From Paramuribaculum sp. (lineage in GTDB: Bacteria; Bacteroidota; Bacteroidia; Bacteroidales; Muribaculaceae): a stretch of DNA of 37,745 bases. Below the pieces are notes generated by a model. It saw nothing but the letters and a program-made list of their open reading frames with translations. It ran no database searches and was not told the origin of the DNA. A program made the translations under genes and the position numbers. The stretch is taken from the NCBI GenBank assembly GCA_029052015.1, contig JAIDJW010000005.1, forward strand, positions 1-37,745. The letters run 5' to 3'. This document shows, one piece after another, positions 9,314 to 17,997 of this stretch (within the stretch, counting starts at the first letter, position 1; every line of letters starts with the position of its first letter).

Positions 9314-10156
9314 TCACTCTGCAGCGGGAGCTTCCTCGGCTGCAGCCTCTTCAGCTGCGGGAGCCTCGGCAGCCTCCTCGTTGCGTGCGCCGCGGCTCAC
9401 TCTGCGACGCTCTCTGCGGGGAGCGCCCTCGCCGTTCTCGCCGGCTGCGGCTGCGTCAACCTTCTCAACCTTGCGCTCTTCGAGGCCTTCTGCCATTGCG
9501 CCGCACACTGTGTCGAGGATAAGCTCGATGCTCTTGCTTGCGTCGTCGTTGGCGGGGATTACGAAGTCAACGTCGTTGGGATTTGAATTGGTGTCTACCA
9601 TAGCGAACACAGGGATACCAAGACGGTTTGCCTCGGCAACAGCGATACGCTCCTTGAGCACGTCAACTACAAAGAGAGCGCTCGGCAGACGGTTCAGGTC
9701 GGCGATAGAGCCGAGAGTCTTCTCGAGTTTGGCTCTCTGACGGGTGATCTGAAGCTTCTCGCGCTTTGACAGATTGTCAAAAGTGCCGTCCTTGGTCATC
9801 TTGTCGATGGCGGTCATCTTCTTGACAGCCTTGCGGATGGTCGGGAAGTTTGTGAGCATGCCGCCGGGCCAGCGCTCGATAACATAGGGCATGCCTACTG
9901 TCTGCGCTTTTTCGGCAACAACTTGTTTGGCCTGTTTTTTGGTCGCTACGAAGAGCACCTTCTTGCCGCTCTTGGCAATGCTCTTCAGAGCGTTGGCGGC
10001 CTCATCCAGCTTGGCGGCTGTCTTGTAGAGGTCGATGATGTGGATACCGTTGCGCTCCATGAAGATATAGGGCGCCATTGCAGGATTCCATTTTCTTTTG
10101 AGGTGACCGAAATGGCAACCTGCTTCTAAAAGTTGGTCAAATGTGGGAGTTGACAT
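9314..10156 (-). CDS. rpsB: 30S ribosomal protein S2 with Arg-rich then Ala/Glu-rich C-terminal tail
   Basis: LLEAGCHFGHLKRKWNPAMAPYIFMERNGIHIIDLYKT; tail 'APRRERRRVSRGARNEEAAEAPAAEEAAAEEAPAAE'. Confidence 0.98.
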   Translation of the reverse strand: MSTPTFDQLLEAGCHFGHLKRKWNPAMAPYIFMERNGIHIIDLYKTAAKLDEAANALKSIAKSGKKVLFVATKKQAKQVVAEKAQTVGMPYVIERWPGGMLTNFPTIRKAVKKMTAIDKMTKDGTFDNLSKREKLQITRQRAKLEKTLGSIADLNRLPSALFVVDVLKERIAVAEANRLGIPVFAMVDTNSNPNDVDFVIPANDDASKSIELILDTVCGAMAEGLEERKVEKVDAAAAGENGEGAPRRERRRVSRGARNEEAAEAPAAEEAAAEEAPAAE

Positions 10157-10266
10157 TATTTCTTTTCGTTTTTTGTTTACGTTCTTTTGGATTCAATCAT
10201 GCGGTAGGGAGAACGATTATCCATCCGCACGATTTAGATTCTAAACACTTGGCACTCGCAGCGTCA

Positions 10267-10653
10267 TTAACGCTTAGAGAACTGGAAGCGCTTGCGGGCC
10301 TTCGGCTGACCGGGCTTCTTACGCTCTACGCTGCGCGGGTCGCGGGTCATGAAGCCTTCCTTGCGCAGAGCGCTCTTGTCTTCCGGATTGATCTTCACCA
10401 GCGCGCGGGCGATTGCAAGGCGAAGAGCCTCGGCCTGACCTTTGTAGCCGCCGCCGTCAAGATTCACCTGGATGTCATACTTCTCGCAGCAGTCAAGAAG
10501 AGCCAGAGGCTGCTTAACGATATACTGCAGGATGCTGCTGGGGAAATAAGCCTCGAGAGCACGACGGTTGATTGTGATTGCGCCATTGCCATCCTTGAGG
10601 ATTACGCGCGCAACTGCGGCCTTACGACGGCCTACTGCATTTACTGGTTCCAT
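10267..10653 (-). CDS. rpsI: 30S ribosomal protein S9
   Basis: AVGRRKAAVARVILKDGNGAITINRR ... DPRSVERKKPGQPKARKRFQFSKR. Confidence 0.98.
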   Translation of the reverse strand: MEPVNAVGRRKAAVARVILKDGNGAITINRRALEAYFPSSILQYIVKQPLALLDCCEKYDIQVNLDGGGYKGQAEALRLAIARALVKINPEDKSALRKEGFMTRDPRSVERKKPGQPKARKRFQFSKR

Positions 10654-10661
10654 ACTCTGGC

Positions 10662-11141
10662 TTATTTAAGTTTGTTAATGTCGATTACCTTCGGATTCTG
10701 AGCTGCGTGGGGGTGCTCGCTTCCGTTATACACGTGCATATTCTCGATGATGCGGCGACCAAGACGGTTCTTCGGCAGCATACCCTTCATGACTTTGATA
10801 AACAAGGGGTTGTAGCCGGGTTTCAGGTGCTTGTTCTGCGCCTTCTTCATCAGCACTTCCGGAGTGGTGGCGCGCTGGCCGCCGGGATAGCCGGTGTATG
10901 ACAGATAAACTCGGTCGGTCATCTTCTTGCCGGTAAGGCGCACCTTGTCGGCGTTGATGATGATTACATTGTCGCCGCATTCCATATTCGGCGAATAGCA
11001 AGGCTTGTACTTGCCGCGGAGGATCTTGGCGACTTTAGCGCAAAGACGGCCAAGAACCTGGTCGGTGGCGTCTACCACCACCCACTCGTGCTCTACACTC
11101 TGAGCATTGGGGGTTACTGTTCTGTAGCTTAAAGTATCCAC
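10662..11141 (-). CDS. rplM: 50S ribosomal protein L13 (GTG start)
   Basis: (V/M)DTLSYRTVTPNAQSVEHEWVVVDATDQVLGRLCAKVAKILRGKYKPCYSP; the family start fits GTG at 11141, not the upstream ORF start at 11282. Confidence 0.96.
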   Translation of the reverse strand: MDTLSYRTVTPNAQSVEHEWVVVDATDQVLGRLCAKVAKILRGKYKPCYSPNMECGDNVIIINADKVRLTGKKMTDRVYLSYTGYPGGQRATTPEVLMKKAQNKHLKPGYNPLFIKVMKGMLPKNRLGRRIIENMHVYNGSEHPHAAQNPKVIDINKLK

Positions 11142-11251
11142 TTTTAAATAATTAATTAATAGGTTTTTAACAGAGCTGCGCGCTGCGCCGACAGGCCAAT
11201 GGCGGCTTAACGCATCGCCCCGATGATTATTCTTACGGGCATAATCGGCTG

Positions 11252-11259
11252 CAAAATTA
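11252..11259 (-). promoter_or_regulatory. TAnnTTTG promoter box for rplM operon (TAATTTTG on minus strand)
   Basis: Plus-strand CAAAATTA about 110 nt upstream of the rplM GTG; followed on the minus strand by CAGCCGA, as at the rplU promoter. Confidence 0.6.
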
Positions 11260-11328
11260 CTAATTATTTGCTTATTACGCAAAACATTTCACCACAACAA
11301 CCCCACTTTTTTATTTCACAAAAAATAC

Positions 11329-11336
11329 TACTTTTG
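11329..11336 (+). promoter_or_regulatory. TAnnTTTG promoter box (TACTTTTG) reading toward the MFS gene
   Basis: TACTTTTGCACC on the plus strand about 200 nt upstream of ATG 11539. Confidence 0.5.
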
Positions 11337-11350
11337 CACCCCGATTCACA

Positions 11351-11526
11351 TAAGTAACCCGCAAAAATTAGCTGCGAGTGATTTTTGAGCTTTGTTCGAG
11401 TGATTTTTGTTTGAAGACGAAGGTTTGTAGCGAGCTACATGCCTGAGGATGAAATCGAAAAGCGCCGCAGTAAACAACGAGTTACCGATGACTTTTAATA
11501 TCAACTAATTTTTTAAGAGTTACTTA
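11351..11526. repeat. MITE-like element or structured leader with ~25-bp imperfect terminal inverted repeats
   Basis: Left TAAGTAACCCGCAAAAATTAGCTG (11351-11374); right CAACTAATTTTTTAAGAGTTACTTA (11502-11526), whose reverse complement is TAAGTAACTCTTAAAAAATTAGTTG; about 20 matches with one gap. Internal hairpin around GTAGCGAGCTAC and a direct repeat CGAGTGATTTTTG. Confidence 0.6.
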
Positions 11527-11538
11527 GCATTATTACAC

Positions 11539-12723
11539 ATGAACAAAGGACTGACAGCACTCGCCCTCGGCACATTCGCCCTCGGCATAGCCGAATTCCT
11601 AATGATGGGCATACTGTCCAACATCGCCGCATCAATGAACATCTCCGTCACCACCGCCGGACACTTCATCTCAGCATACGCCGCAGGAGTGTGCTGCGGA
11701 GCCCCCGCGCTGCTCTTCGCACGAAAAATACCACTGAAAAAACTCATGGCGATACTCGCCGCAACAATAGCCGTCGGCAACCTCTGCGCCGCAATCGCCC
11801 CCACCTACTGGACATTCATGGCTGCGCGATTCATCTCAGGCCTGCCACACGGAGCATACTTCGGAGTCGGAGCAATCGTGGCGCGAAAACTCGCCGCCCC
11901 GGGCAAGCAGGTCAGCGCAGTGTCAATCATGATTGCCGGAATGACAGTCGCAACACTCGTAGGAGTACCCGCCGGCACATTCATTGCCAACACCCTGCAG
12001 TGGCGCGTGGCATTCTACACCGTCGCAGCCGCCGGAATCCTCACCTACATACTTATAAAAGTGTGGGTCAGAGACGTCGGCAAACTCCCCGACATGGGAT
12101 TCAAAGGACAGTTCGGATTCCTCACCACCCTCCCGCCATGGCTGATATTCGGCGGAGTGATATTCGGACAGACAGGCATATACTGCTGGTACAGCTACAT
12201 CGACCCCATGCTCACCAACGCAAGCCGCTTCACCGCCGCCCGGCTCCCATGGCTCATGGCACTCGCCGGATTCGGAATGTTTGCCGGCAACCTCATCGCC
12301 GGACGCCTCAGCGACCGATTCAAGCCCGCAGCAGTAGCCGCGGCAGTAATGGCGGCGGCAATCCCTATCCTCGCGCTCTTCCATCTGCTGGCAGACATTC
12401 AGACAGCCGCCGCGCTGCTAATGATGCTCGGCACAGCCTCACTATTCGGCTCAGGAAGCCCCCTCCAGTCATCAATCGTAGGCTACAGCGCCGGAGGCGA
12501 AATGCTCGGAGCCGCATGCATACAGATAGCCTACAACGCCGGCAACGCAATCGCCGCATACATCGGCGGACTCGTCATCAACGCCACCGGCAGCTACACC
12601 GCACCCTCACTCGCAGGCATACCCATCACCGCCGTCGGAGTAATACTCCTTATTATATTATACCGCCGCAACGAGCGCCCGGGCGCCCTCCACCACCCCT
12701 ACTCCCCGGCGCCGAAGTCATGA
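11539..12723 (+). CDS. MFS transporter, AraJ-like/drug-proton antiporter family
   Basis: 394 aa polytopic protein: LALGTFALGIAEFLMMGILSNIAA, MAARFISGLPHGAYFGVGAIVA, GVPAGTFIANTLQWRVAFYTVAA. Confidence 0.9.
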   Translation: MNKGLTALALGTFALGIAEFLMMGILSNIAASMNISVTTAGHFISAYAAGVCCGAPALLFARKIPLKKLMAILAATIAVGNLCAAIAPTYWTFMAARFISGLPHGAYFGVGAIVARKLAAPGKQVSAVSIMIAGMTVATLVGVPAGTFIANTLQWRVAFYTVAAAGILTYILIKVWVRDVGKLPDMGFKGQFGFLTTLPPWLIFGGVIFGQTGIYCWYSYIDPMLTNASRFTAARLPWLMALAGFGMFAGNLIAGRLSDRFKPAAVAAAVMAAAIPILALFHLLADIQTAAALLMMLGTASLFGSGSPLQSSIVGYSAGGEMLGAACIQIAYNAGNAIAAYIGGLVINATGSYTAPSLAGIPITAVGVILLIILYRRNERPGALHHPYSPAPKS

Positions 12724-12732
12724 CACACACAA

Positions 12733-12767
12733 AAAAAGCGGGCAGCGCATCGCGCTGTCCGCTTTTT
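12733..12767. terminator. Bidirectional terminator between convergent MFS gene and rpmA
   Basis: AAAAAGCGGGCAGCGC-ATC-GCGCTGTCCGCTTTTT. Confidence 0.8.
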
Positions 12768-12785
12768 ATTCTTTCAGATTAGTGG

Positions 12786-13046
12786 TTACGCCTCGGCAGG
12801 AGCCACATTGATAAAGCGGCGACCGTTTTTACCTTCGGTAAACACTACTTTGCCGTCAACGAGAGCATAGATGGTGTGATCCTTACCCATACCCACATTT
12901 TCACCGGGATGGTGCACTGTACCGCGCTGGCGTTTGATGATGTTGCCGGCCTTCGCGTACTGACCACCAAAAATCTTAACACCGAGTCGTTTGCTTTCTG
13001 ACTCGCGGCCGTTCTTTGAACTACCTACACCTTTTTTATGTGCCAT
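12786..13046 (-). CDS. rpmA: 50S ribosomal protein L27
   Basis: [43 protein letters not shown]. Confidence 0.98.
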   Translation of the reverse strand: MAHKKGVGSSKNGRESESKRLGVKIFGGQYAKAGNIIKRQRGTVHHPGENVGMGKDHTIYALVDGKVVFTEGKNGRRFINVAPAEA

Positions 13047-13066
13047 TTCTTTAAGATTTTAGAGGA

Positions 13067-13387
13067 TTAAGCAACAACTTCTTTGATTAACACCTTGGTG
13101 AAATACTGACGGTGACCGTTTTTGCGACGATAGCCTTTACGACGTTTCTTCTTGAAAACAATCACTTTGTCACCCTTCACGAGAGGAACAAGCACCTCGC
13201 AGACAACCTTCGCGCCGTCTACTGTCGGAGCGCCGACCTTTACCGCACCCTCAGACTCGCTGAGAAGAACACGGTCAAACTCTACCTTGTCACCCTCTTT
13301 GGCATTCTCACCAAGATAGTGAACATACAGGAACTTCTCAGGCTCTGCCTTGAACTGCTGTCCTTGGATTTCTACAATTGCGTACAT
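13067..13387 (-). CDS. rplU: 50S ribosomal protein L21
   Basis: [26 protein letters not shown] ... [23 protein letters not shown]. Confidence 0.98.
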   Translation of the reverse strand: MYAIVEIQGQQFKAEPEKFLYVHYLGENAKEGDKVEFDRVLLSESEGAVKVGAPTVDGAKVVCEVLVPLVKGDKVIVFKKKRRKGYRRKNGHRQYFTKVLIKEVVA

Positions 13388-13489
13388 CCTTATTTATAAG
13401 ATTTTACGGGTTGCATCCCGCAGGCGGCCACGCCACTCACTCTATTGGGCGAAGCACTTTTTCCGGGCCCGACGGGGAAAATTCGGCTG

Positions 13490-13497
13490 CAAAGATA
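13490..13497 (-). promoter_or_regulatory. TAnnTTTG promoter box for rplU-rpmA (TATCTTTG on minus strand)
   Basis: Plus-strand CAAAGATA; implies a leader of about 95 nt before the rplU ATG. Confidence 0.6.
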
Positions 13498-13540
13498 CAC
13501 ATTTATCTCCACCCCCGCAACCCCCAGCCTTTATTTTTAT

Positions 13541-13597
13541 TCCCGACGCGAGCTTCAGCTAACCTATTTGTCGCCTGTGCGCGCAGCCATGGCCGCA
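13541..13597 (+). repeat. Degenerate module 2 copy (E) of the dispersed intergenic repeat
   Basis: TCCCGACGCGAGCTTCAGCTAACCTATTTGTCGCCTGTGCGCGCAGCCATGGCCGC resembles the reverse complement of 32101-32165 (TTTCCCGCCGCGAGCTTTAGCGAGCGAGTTTGTTTTCCGGTGTGCGCGGCTTG). Confidence 0.5.
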
Positions 13598-13693
13598 TTT
13601 ATCTTCCATAGACGCACCTATAACCCCTTTTGTTACACACACATAGTTAAAATTCATTAATTCGCAAAACATCCTGAAAAACGCCCAAATATA

Positions 13694-13725
13694 TTTGCAT
13701 TAATCTGGATAATATCATACCTTTG
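13694..13725 (+). promoter_or_regulatory. Bacteroidetes promoter TTTG-N20-TAccTTTG for efflux operon
   Basis: TTTG at 13694-13697 and TACCTTTG at 13718-13725, spacing 20 bp, 20 bp upstream of ATG 13746. Confidence 0.75.
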
Positions 13726-13745
13726 GCGCAAAGAAATCTATTCCA

Positions 13746-14828
13746 ATGAAAATAACCGGCATAAAAATCATCACAGCAGCACTGATTACCCCCATTATAC
13801 TCGGCGCATGCTCATCAAAAAGCGACAAATCCGACAAGGATTCAAACGACTCAATCGCAACAGTGCTTCCATCGCGAATACCTGAGGTCAAAACCATGAC
13901 TCTCCAGCCCAAAATATTCACACACGAAATTGTCAGCAACGGCAAAGTCAGCGCACACGATTTCGCCGACCTGCGTTTCGCATCATCCGACGCCGTCATT
14001 GACCGCATTTTTGTCAAGAACGGCACACACGTCCGTAAAGGACAAGCTATTGCAGAGCTCGACCGATTCAAACTCGAAAACCAGTTGAAGCAAAACGAAA
14101 ACGACCTCGCAAAAGCAAAACTCGAACTCGCCGACGTGCTTATCGGACAAGGCTACGACCCCGACAAGCCGGAAGCAGTGCCTGCAGAAGTCATGAAACT
14201 CGCACGCCTGCGCAGCGGACTCGACCAGGCGGAAACCGTCATTAAAGCCACACGACGCGACCTTGAATCTTCCACACTCGTTGCCCCATTTGACGGAGTT
14301 GTGGCAAACCTTTTCCAGAAACCCCACAACCGCCCCGATGCCTCCCAGCCCTTCTGCAGAATCGTCGCTTCCGGACAGATGGATGTGGAATTTACCGTTC
14401 TTGAAAGCGAACTCCCGGTTATACGCACCGGCGACGAAGTAAACGTCGGAGCATTCGCATCTACCGACACATACCCCGGACGCGTCACAGAAATCAACCC
14501 CGTTGTCGACGAAGACGGCCTTGTCAAAGTGCGCGCATCCGTCACCGGAGCAAAAGACCTTTTCGACGGCATGAATGTCAAGGTCAGCGTGCGCCGCGCC
14601 CTTGACGAGCAGCTCGTGGTGCCAAAGAGCGCAGTGGTGCTGCGCACTGGCAAGCAGGTAGTGTTCACCGCCGACGGCAACAAAGCCATTTGGAACTACG
14701 TGCACACCGGACTTGAAAACATGAACGAATGCGTCATAGTTGACGGACTCCAGCCCGGCATGGAAGTCATTTATGACGGCAACGTCAACCTGGCCCACGA
14801 AGCACCCATCAAAAAAATCACCGAATAA
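13746..14828 (+). CDS. Efflux RND transporter periplasmic adaptor (membrane fusion) lipoprotein
   Basis: Lipobox-like LGACSS; VSAHDFADLRFASSDAVIDRIFVKNGTHVRKGQAIAELD lipoyl/barrel-sandwich motif; STLVAPFDGVVANL. Confidence 0.93.
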   Translation: MKITGIKIITAALITPIILGACSSKSDKSDKDSNDSIATVLPSRIPEVKTMTLQPKIFTHEIVSNGKVSAHDFADLRFASSDAVIDRIFVKNGTHVRKGQAIAELDRFKLENQLKQNENDLAKAKLELADVLIGQGYDPDKPEAVPAEVMKLARLRSGLDQAETVIKATRRDLESSTLVAPFDGVVANLFQKPHNRPDASQPFCRIVASGQMDVEFTVLESELPVIRTGDEVNVGAFASTDTYPGRVTEINPVVDEDGLVKVRASVTGAKDLFDGMNVKVSVRRALDEQLVVPKSAVVLRTGKQVVFTADGNKAIWNYVHTGLENMNECVIVDGLQPGMEVIYDGNVNLAHEAPIKKITE

Positions 14829-14843
14829 ACCAATCTCCTTAAT

Positions 14844-14866
14844 ATTATAGCTATCATAGCTATAAT
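14844..14866. repeat. Perfect 11-bp inverted repeat with 1-bp spacer
   Basis: ATTATAGCTAT-C-ATAGCTATAAT in the adaptor-RND permease intergenic gap. Confidence 0.8.
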
Positions 14867-14889
14867 GCTATCATCTGCTACCTTAGATT

Positions 14890-17800
14890 ATGGTCAAATT
14901 CCTGCTAAAGCGCCCAATAGCCGTCATAATGGCATTTCTGGCATGCGTGATTGTCGGGCTCGTCACATACTTCTCCCTGCCCGTGTCGCTGCTGCCGTCG
15001 ATTGCCATACCGCATATCACCGTGCAGATTTCCGGCGACAACACCGGAGCGCGCGAACTTGAAAGCAATGTCACCTCCATAGTGCGCCGACAGCTCCTGC
15101 AAGTGGGAGGACTCAACGAAATCCGCAGCGAAACACGCGACGGCATGGCGGTGATTCACATGGAGTTTGAGTACGGCGTCAACACAGACCTCGCTTTTAT
15201 AGAAGTCAACGAAAAAATTGACGCCGCGATGAACAGCCTGCCGAAGGACACCAAACGCCCCAAAGCCATCAAGGCGAGCGCAACAGACATCCCGGTGCTC
15301 TACCTCAACATGACCCTGCGCAACAATATCCCCTTCACAAAGCCTGACGAAGCACACTTCCTACAGATGTGCGACCTCGCGGAAAACGTTGTGCGCCGAC
15401 GCATAGAGCAGCTCCCGCAGATTGCTATGGCCGACATCACAGGCATTCCCGGCAGAAGACTCACCATCGTGCCTGACGAAGGCAAGATGAAGGTGTCGGG
15501 AATCACAGTAGAGGATATAGAGAGCGCACTCGCCGCAAACAATGTGGAGCCGGGCACCATGACCGTGCGCGACGGATATTATGAATACAAAGTGCATATC
15601 TCCAACCAGCTACGCACCGTGGAGGATGTGCAGAACATCCGTATGCGCTCCGGCGAGAAGATGGTGCGCCTCGGCGACTTCGCAACAGTGTCGATAGTGG
15701 CCGACAACGAGGAAGGCTACTCATATTCCGACGGCAAACGCGCCGTAACACTCGCCATCATCAAGCAGAGCGAGGAAAATATGGACGACATGAAGAAGGC
15801 ACTCGCCGAAACCACGGAGTACTTCGCCGAAATATATCCCGACATTGAGTTCACACAGTCACGCAACCAGACCGAGCTGCTCGACTACACCATCAGCAAC
15901 CTCGTCCAGAACCTCATACTCGGATTCATACTCGTGTTTATCGTCACAGCCATATTCATGGGCGAGGCACGCTCATCAATAATAATAGGCTCCAGCATCA
16001 TTGTGGCGATAATCATCACATTCCTGCTATTCTACCTATTCCATGTGTCGCTCAACATCATCTCACTCTCTGGCCTCATCCTCGCCGTCGGCATGATGAT
16101 TGACAACTCGGTGATTGTCACCGAAAACATCACACAGTACCGCCACCGCGGCCTGTCGCTCATGCGCTCATGCGACCTCGGCACATCGGAGATGATTACC
16201 CCCATGCTCAGCTCGTCGCTCACCACCGTAGCCGTGTTCGTGCCCCTCATATTCATGAGCGGCATAGCCGGAGCCATATTCACCGACCAGGCATTCTCTA
16301 TCACCGCCGGGCTCGGAGTGAGCTACATCGTAGGCATTATGCTGCTGCCGGTAATATATATGCTCGTCTACCGCCGCAAGGCATCAAAGCATAAAAACGC
16401 CGTGCGCGCCGAGCACACCGGCAAGACCGCCACACGCATCAACGACTGGATGGACAAGTGGTACACACACATCATCGACTTCGTTTTCGCCCGCAAATGG
16501 GTATTTCTCACCATCATAGCACTCATCCTGCCGCTGTGCGTGGTAATGTTCTATGTGCTGCCGGTCGAGAGAATGCCCAAAATCGACCAGAATGAAACAA
16601 TCGTCAAGGTGGAATGGAACGAAAACATCAATGTTGATGAAAACGCGGCGCGAGTCAACAAACTGACAAGCGTGCTCGACTCCACTGTCACATTCCACTC
16701 CGCATACATCGGCCTGCAGGACTATCTGCTTGATGCCGGCAGCGAACTATCCCCCTCCGAATCCGAAATTTATATCAAAACCGCCTCGACAACGGACATC
16801 GCGCCGCTTCAGGAGCATATTTCGGCCACCCTCGCGCAGAAATATCCCAAAGCCATCGCAACATTCGCTCCCCCGGAAAACATTTTCGAGAAAATATTCT
16901 CCTCATCCGAGGCCGACCTTGAGGCACGCCTCCACTCCTCCGACAAAGCCGCCACGCAGGACATCGCGACCTTGCTCAAGCTCTCGGGCGACATCGACGC
17001 CGCCACCGGAATGCTTTCGACCGGAATCGCGCTGCGCGACCGCGTCAACATAGTAATCGACCGCGAGAAGCTGCTCGTGTACCGCGTTGACTACACCTCC
17101 GTTGCGCGCGCGCTCCGCACCGCCTTCAAGAGCAACACAGTATCAACCCTCCGCTCATACCAGCAATATCTCCCCATCGGCATCAGCGGCGAGGGACACA
17201 CAGTGGACGCCATACTCTCCACCACCCTCATCGAGACCCGACCCGACAGACAGGGCAACACAAGCATGATACCGCTCAAAAATCTTGTGAGCGTGGTGCG
17301 CGACCAGGACCTCAAGAACATCTCAGCCGGACGCAACGGCGAGTTTGTGCCGCTCGACTACTATGACATCAGCGATCCCGACCGCACAATCAGCGAAATC
17401 CGCACCACAGTCGACGAAGCACCGGGCTGGGAAGTAGAATTTACAGGCAGCATATTCTCCAACGCCAAGATGATGAAAGAGATGGTGGTGATTCTCGCCA
17501 TATCAATCCTGCTGATGTACTTCATCCTCTGCGCGCAGTTCGAGAGCTTCCTCCAGCCCCTCATAGTGCTCCTCGAGATACCTCTCGACATAGCTTTCGC
17601 GCTGATAACACTATGGCTGTTCGGCCACACCCTCAACCTCATGAGCGCAATCGGCATTATCGTCACCTGCGGTATCGTGGTCAACGACTCAATCCTCAAG
17701 CTCGACGCCATCAACGAGCTGCGCAAGGCAGGCACCCCCCTGCTCGAGGCGATACACACCGCCGGCCTGCGCCGCCTGCGCCCGATTATCATGACATCGC

Positions 17801-17991
17801 TCACAACCATCTTCGCCATGGTGCCCACCCTGTTCACCCACGACATGGGCTCAGAGCTGCAGCAGCCGCTCGCCATAGCCATGATAGGCTCGATGGTTGT
17901 AGGCACAATAATCAGTATCTTCATGATACCGCTCGTTTACTGGCTCATATACCGCCGCCACGACAAAAAGACATACCCTGAAGCTATATAA
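14890..17991 (+). CDS. Efflux RND transporter permease subunit (AcrB/MexF-like superfamily)
   Basis: 1033 aa; VKFLLKRPIAVIMAFLACVIVGLVTYFSLPVSLLPSIAIPHITV; GLILAVGMMIDNSVIVTENI. Confidence 0.96.
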   Translation: MVKFLLKRPIAVIMAFLACVIVGLVTYFSLPVSLLPSIAIPHITVQISGDNTGARELESNVTSIVRRQLLQVGGLNEIRSETRDGMAVIHMEFEYGVNTDLAFIEVNEKIDAAMNSLPKDTKRPKAIKASATDIPVLYLNMTLRNNIPFTKPDEAHFLQMCDLAENVVRRRIEQLPQIAMADITGIPGRRLTIVPDEGKMKVSGITVEDIESALAANNVEPGTMTVRDGYYEYKVHISNQLRTVEDVQNIRMRSGEKMVRLGDFATVSIVADNEEGYSYSDGKRAVTLAIIKQSEENMDDMKKALAETTEYFAEIYPDIEFTQSRNQTELLDYTISNLVQNLILGFILVFIVTAIFMGEARSSIIIGSSIIVAIIITFLLFYLFHVSLNIISLSGLILAVGMMIDNSVIVTENITQYRHRGLSLMRSCDLGTSEMITPMLSSSLTTVAVFVPLIFMSGIAGAIFTDQAFSITAGLGVSYIVGIMLLPVIYMLVYRRKASKHKNAVRAEHTGKTATRINDWMDKWYTHIIDFVFARKWVFLTIIALILPLCVVMFYVLPVERMPKIDQNETIVKVEWNENINVDENAARVNKLTSVLDSTVTFHSAYIGLQDYLLDAGSELSPSESEIYIKTASTTDIAPLQEHISATLAQKYPKAIATFAPPENIFEKIFSSSEADLEARLHSSDKAATQDIATLLKLSGDIDAATGMLSTGIALRDRVNIVIDREKLLVYRVDYTSVARALRTAFKSNTVSTLRSYQQYLPIGISGEGHTVDAILSTTLIETRPDRQGNTSMIPLKNLVSVVRDQDLKNISAGRNGEFVPLDYYDISDPDRTISEIRTTVDEAPGWEVEFTGSIFSNAKMMKEMVVILAISILLMYFILCAQFESFLQPLIVLLEIPLDIAFALITLWLFGHTLNLMSAIGIIVTCGIVVNDSILKLDAINELRKAGTPLLEAIHTAGLRRLRPIIMTSLTTIFAMVPTLFTHDMGSELQQPLAIAMIGSMVVGTIISIFMIPLVYWLIYRRHDKKTYPEAI

Positions 17992-17997
17992 ATAACA

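Noticed and set aside
10141-10701. 186-aa plus-strand ORF over the rpsI/rpsB junction
   Set aside because: Antisense to rpsI and spanning the leader region; no family resemblance.
11691-12782. 363-aa plus-strand ORF, Arg/His-rich
   Set aside because: Frame-shifted shadow of the MFS transporter, running through its terminator; composition is not protein-like.
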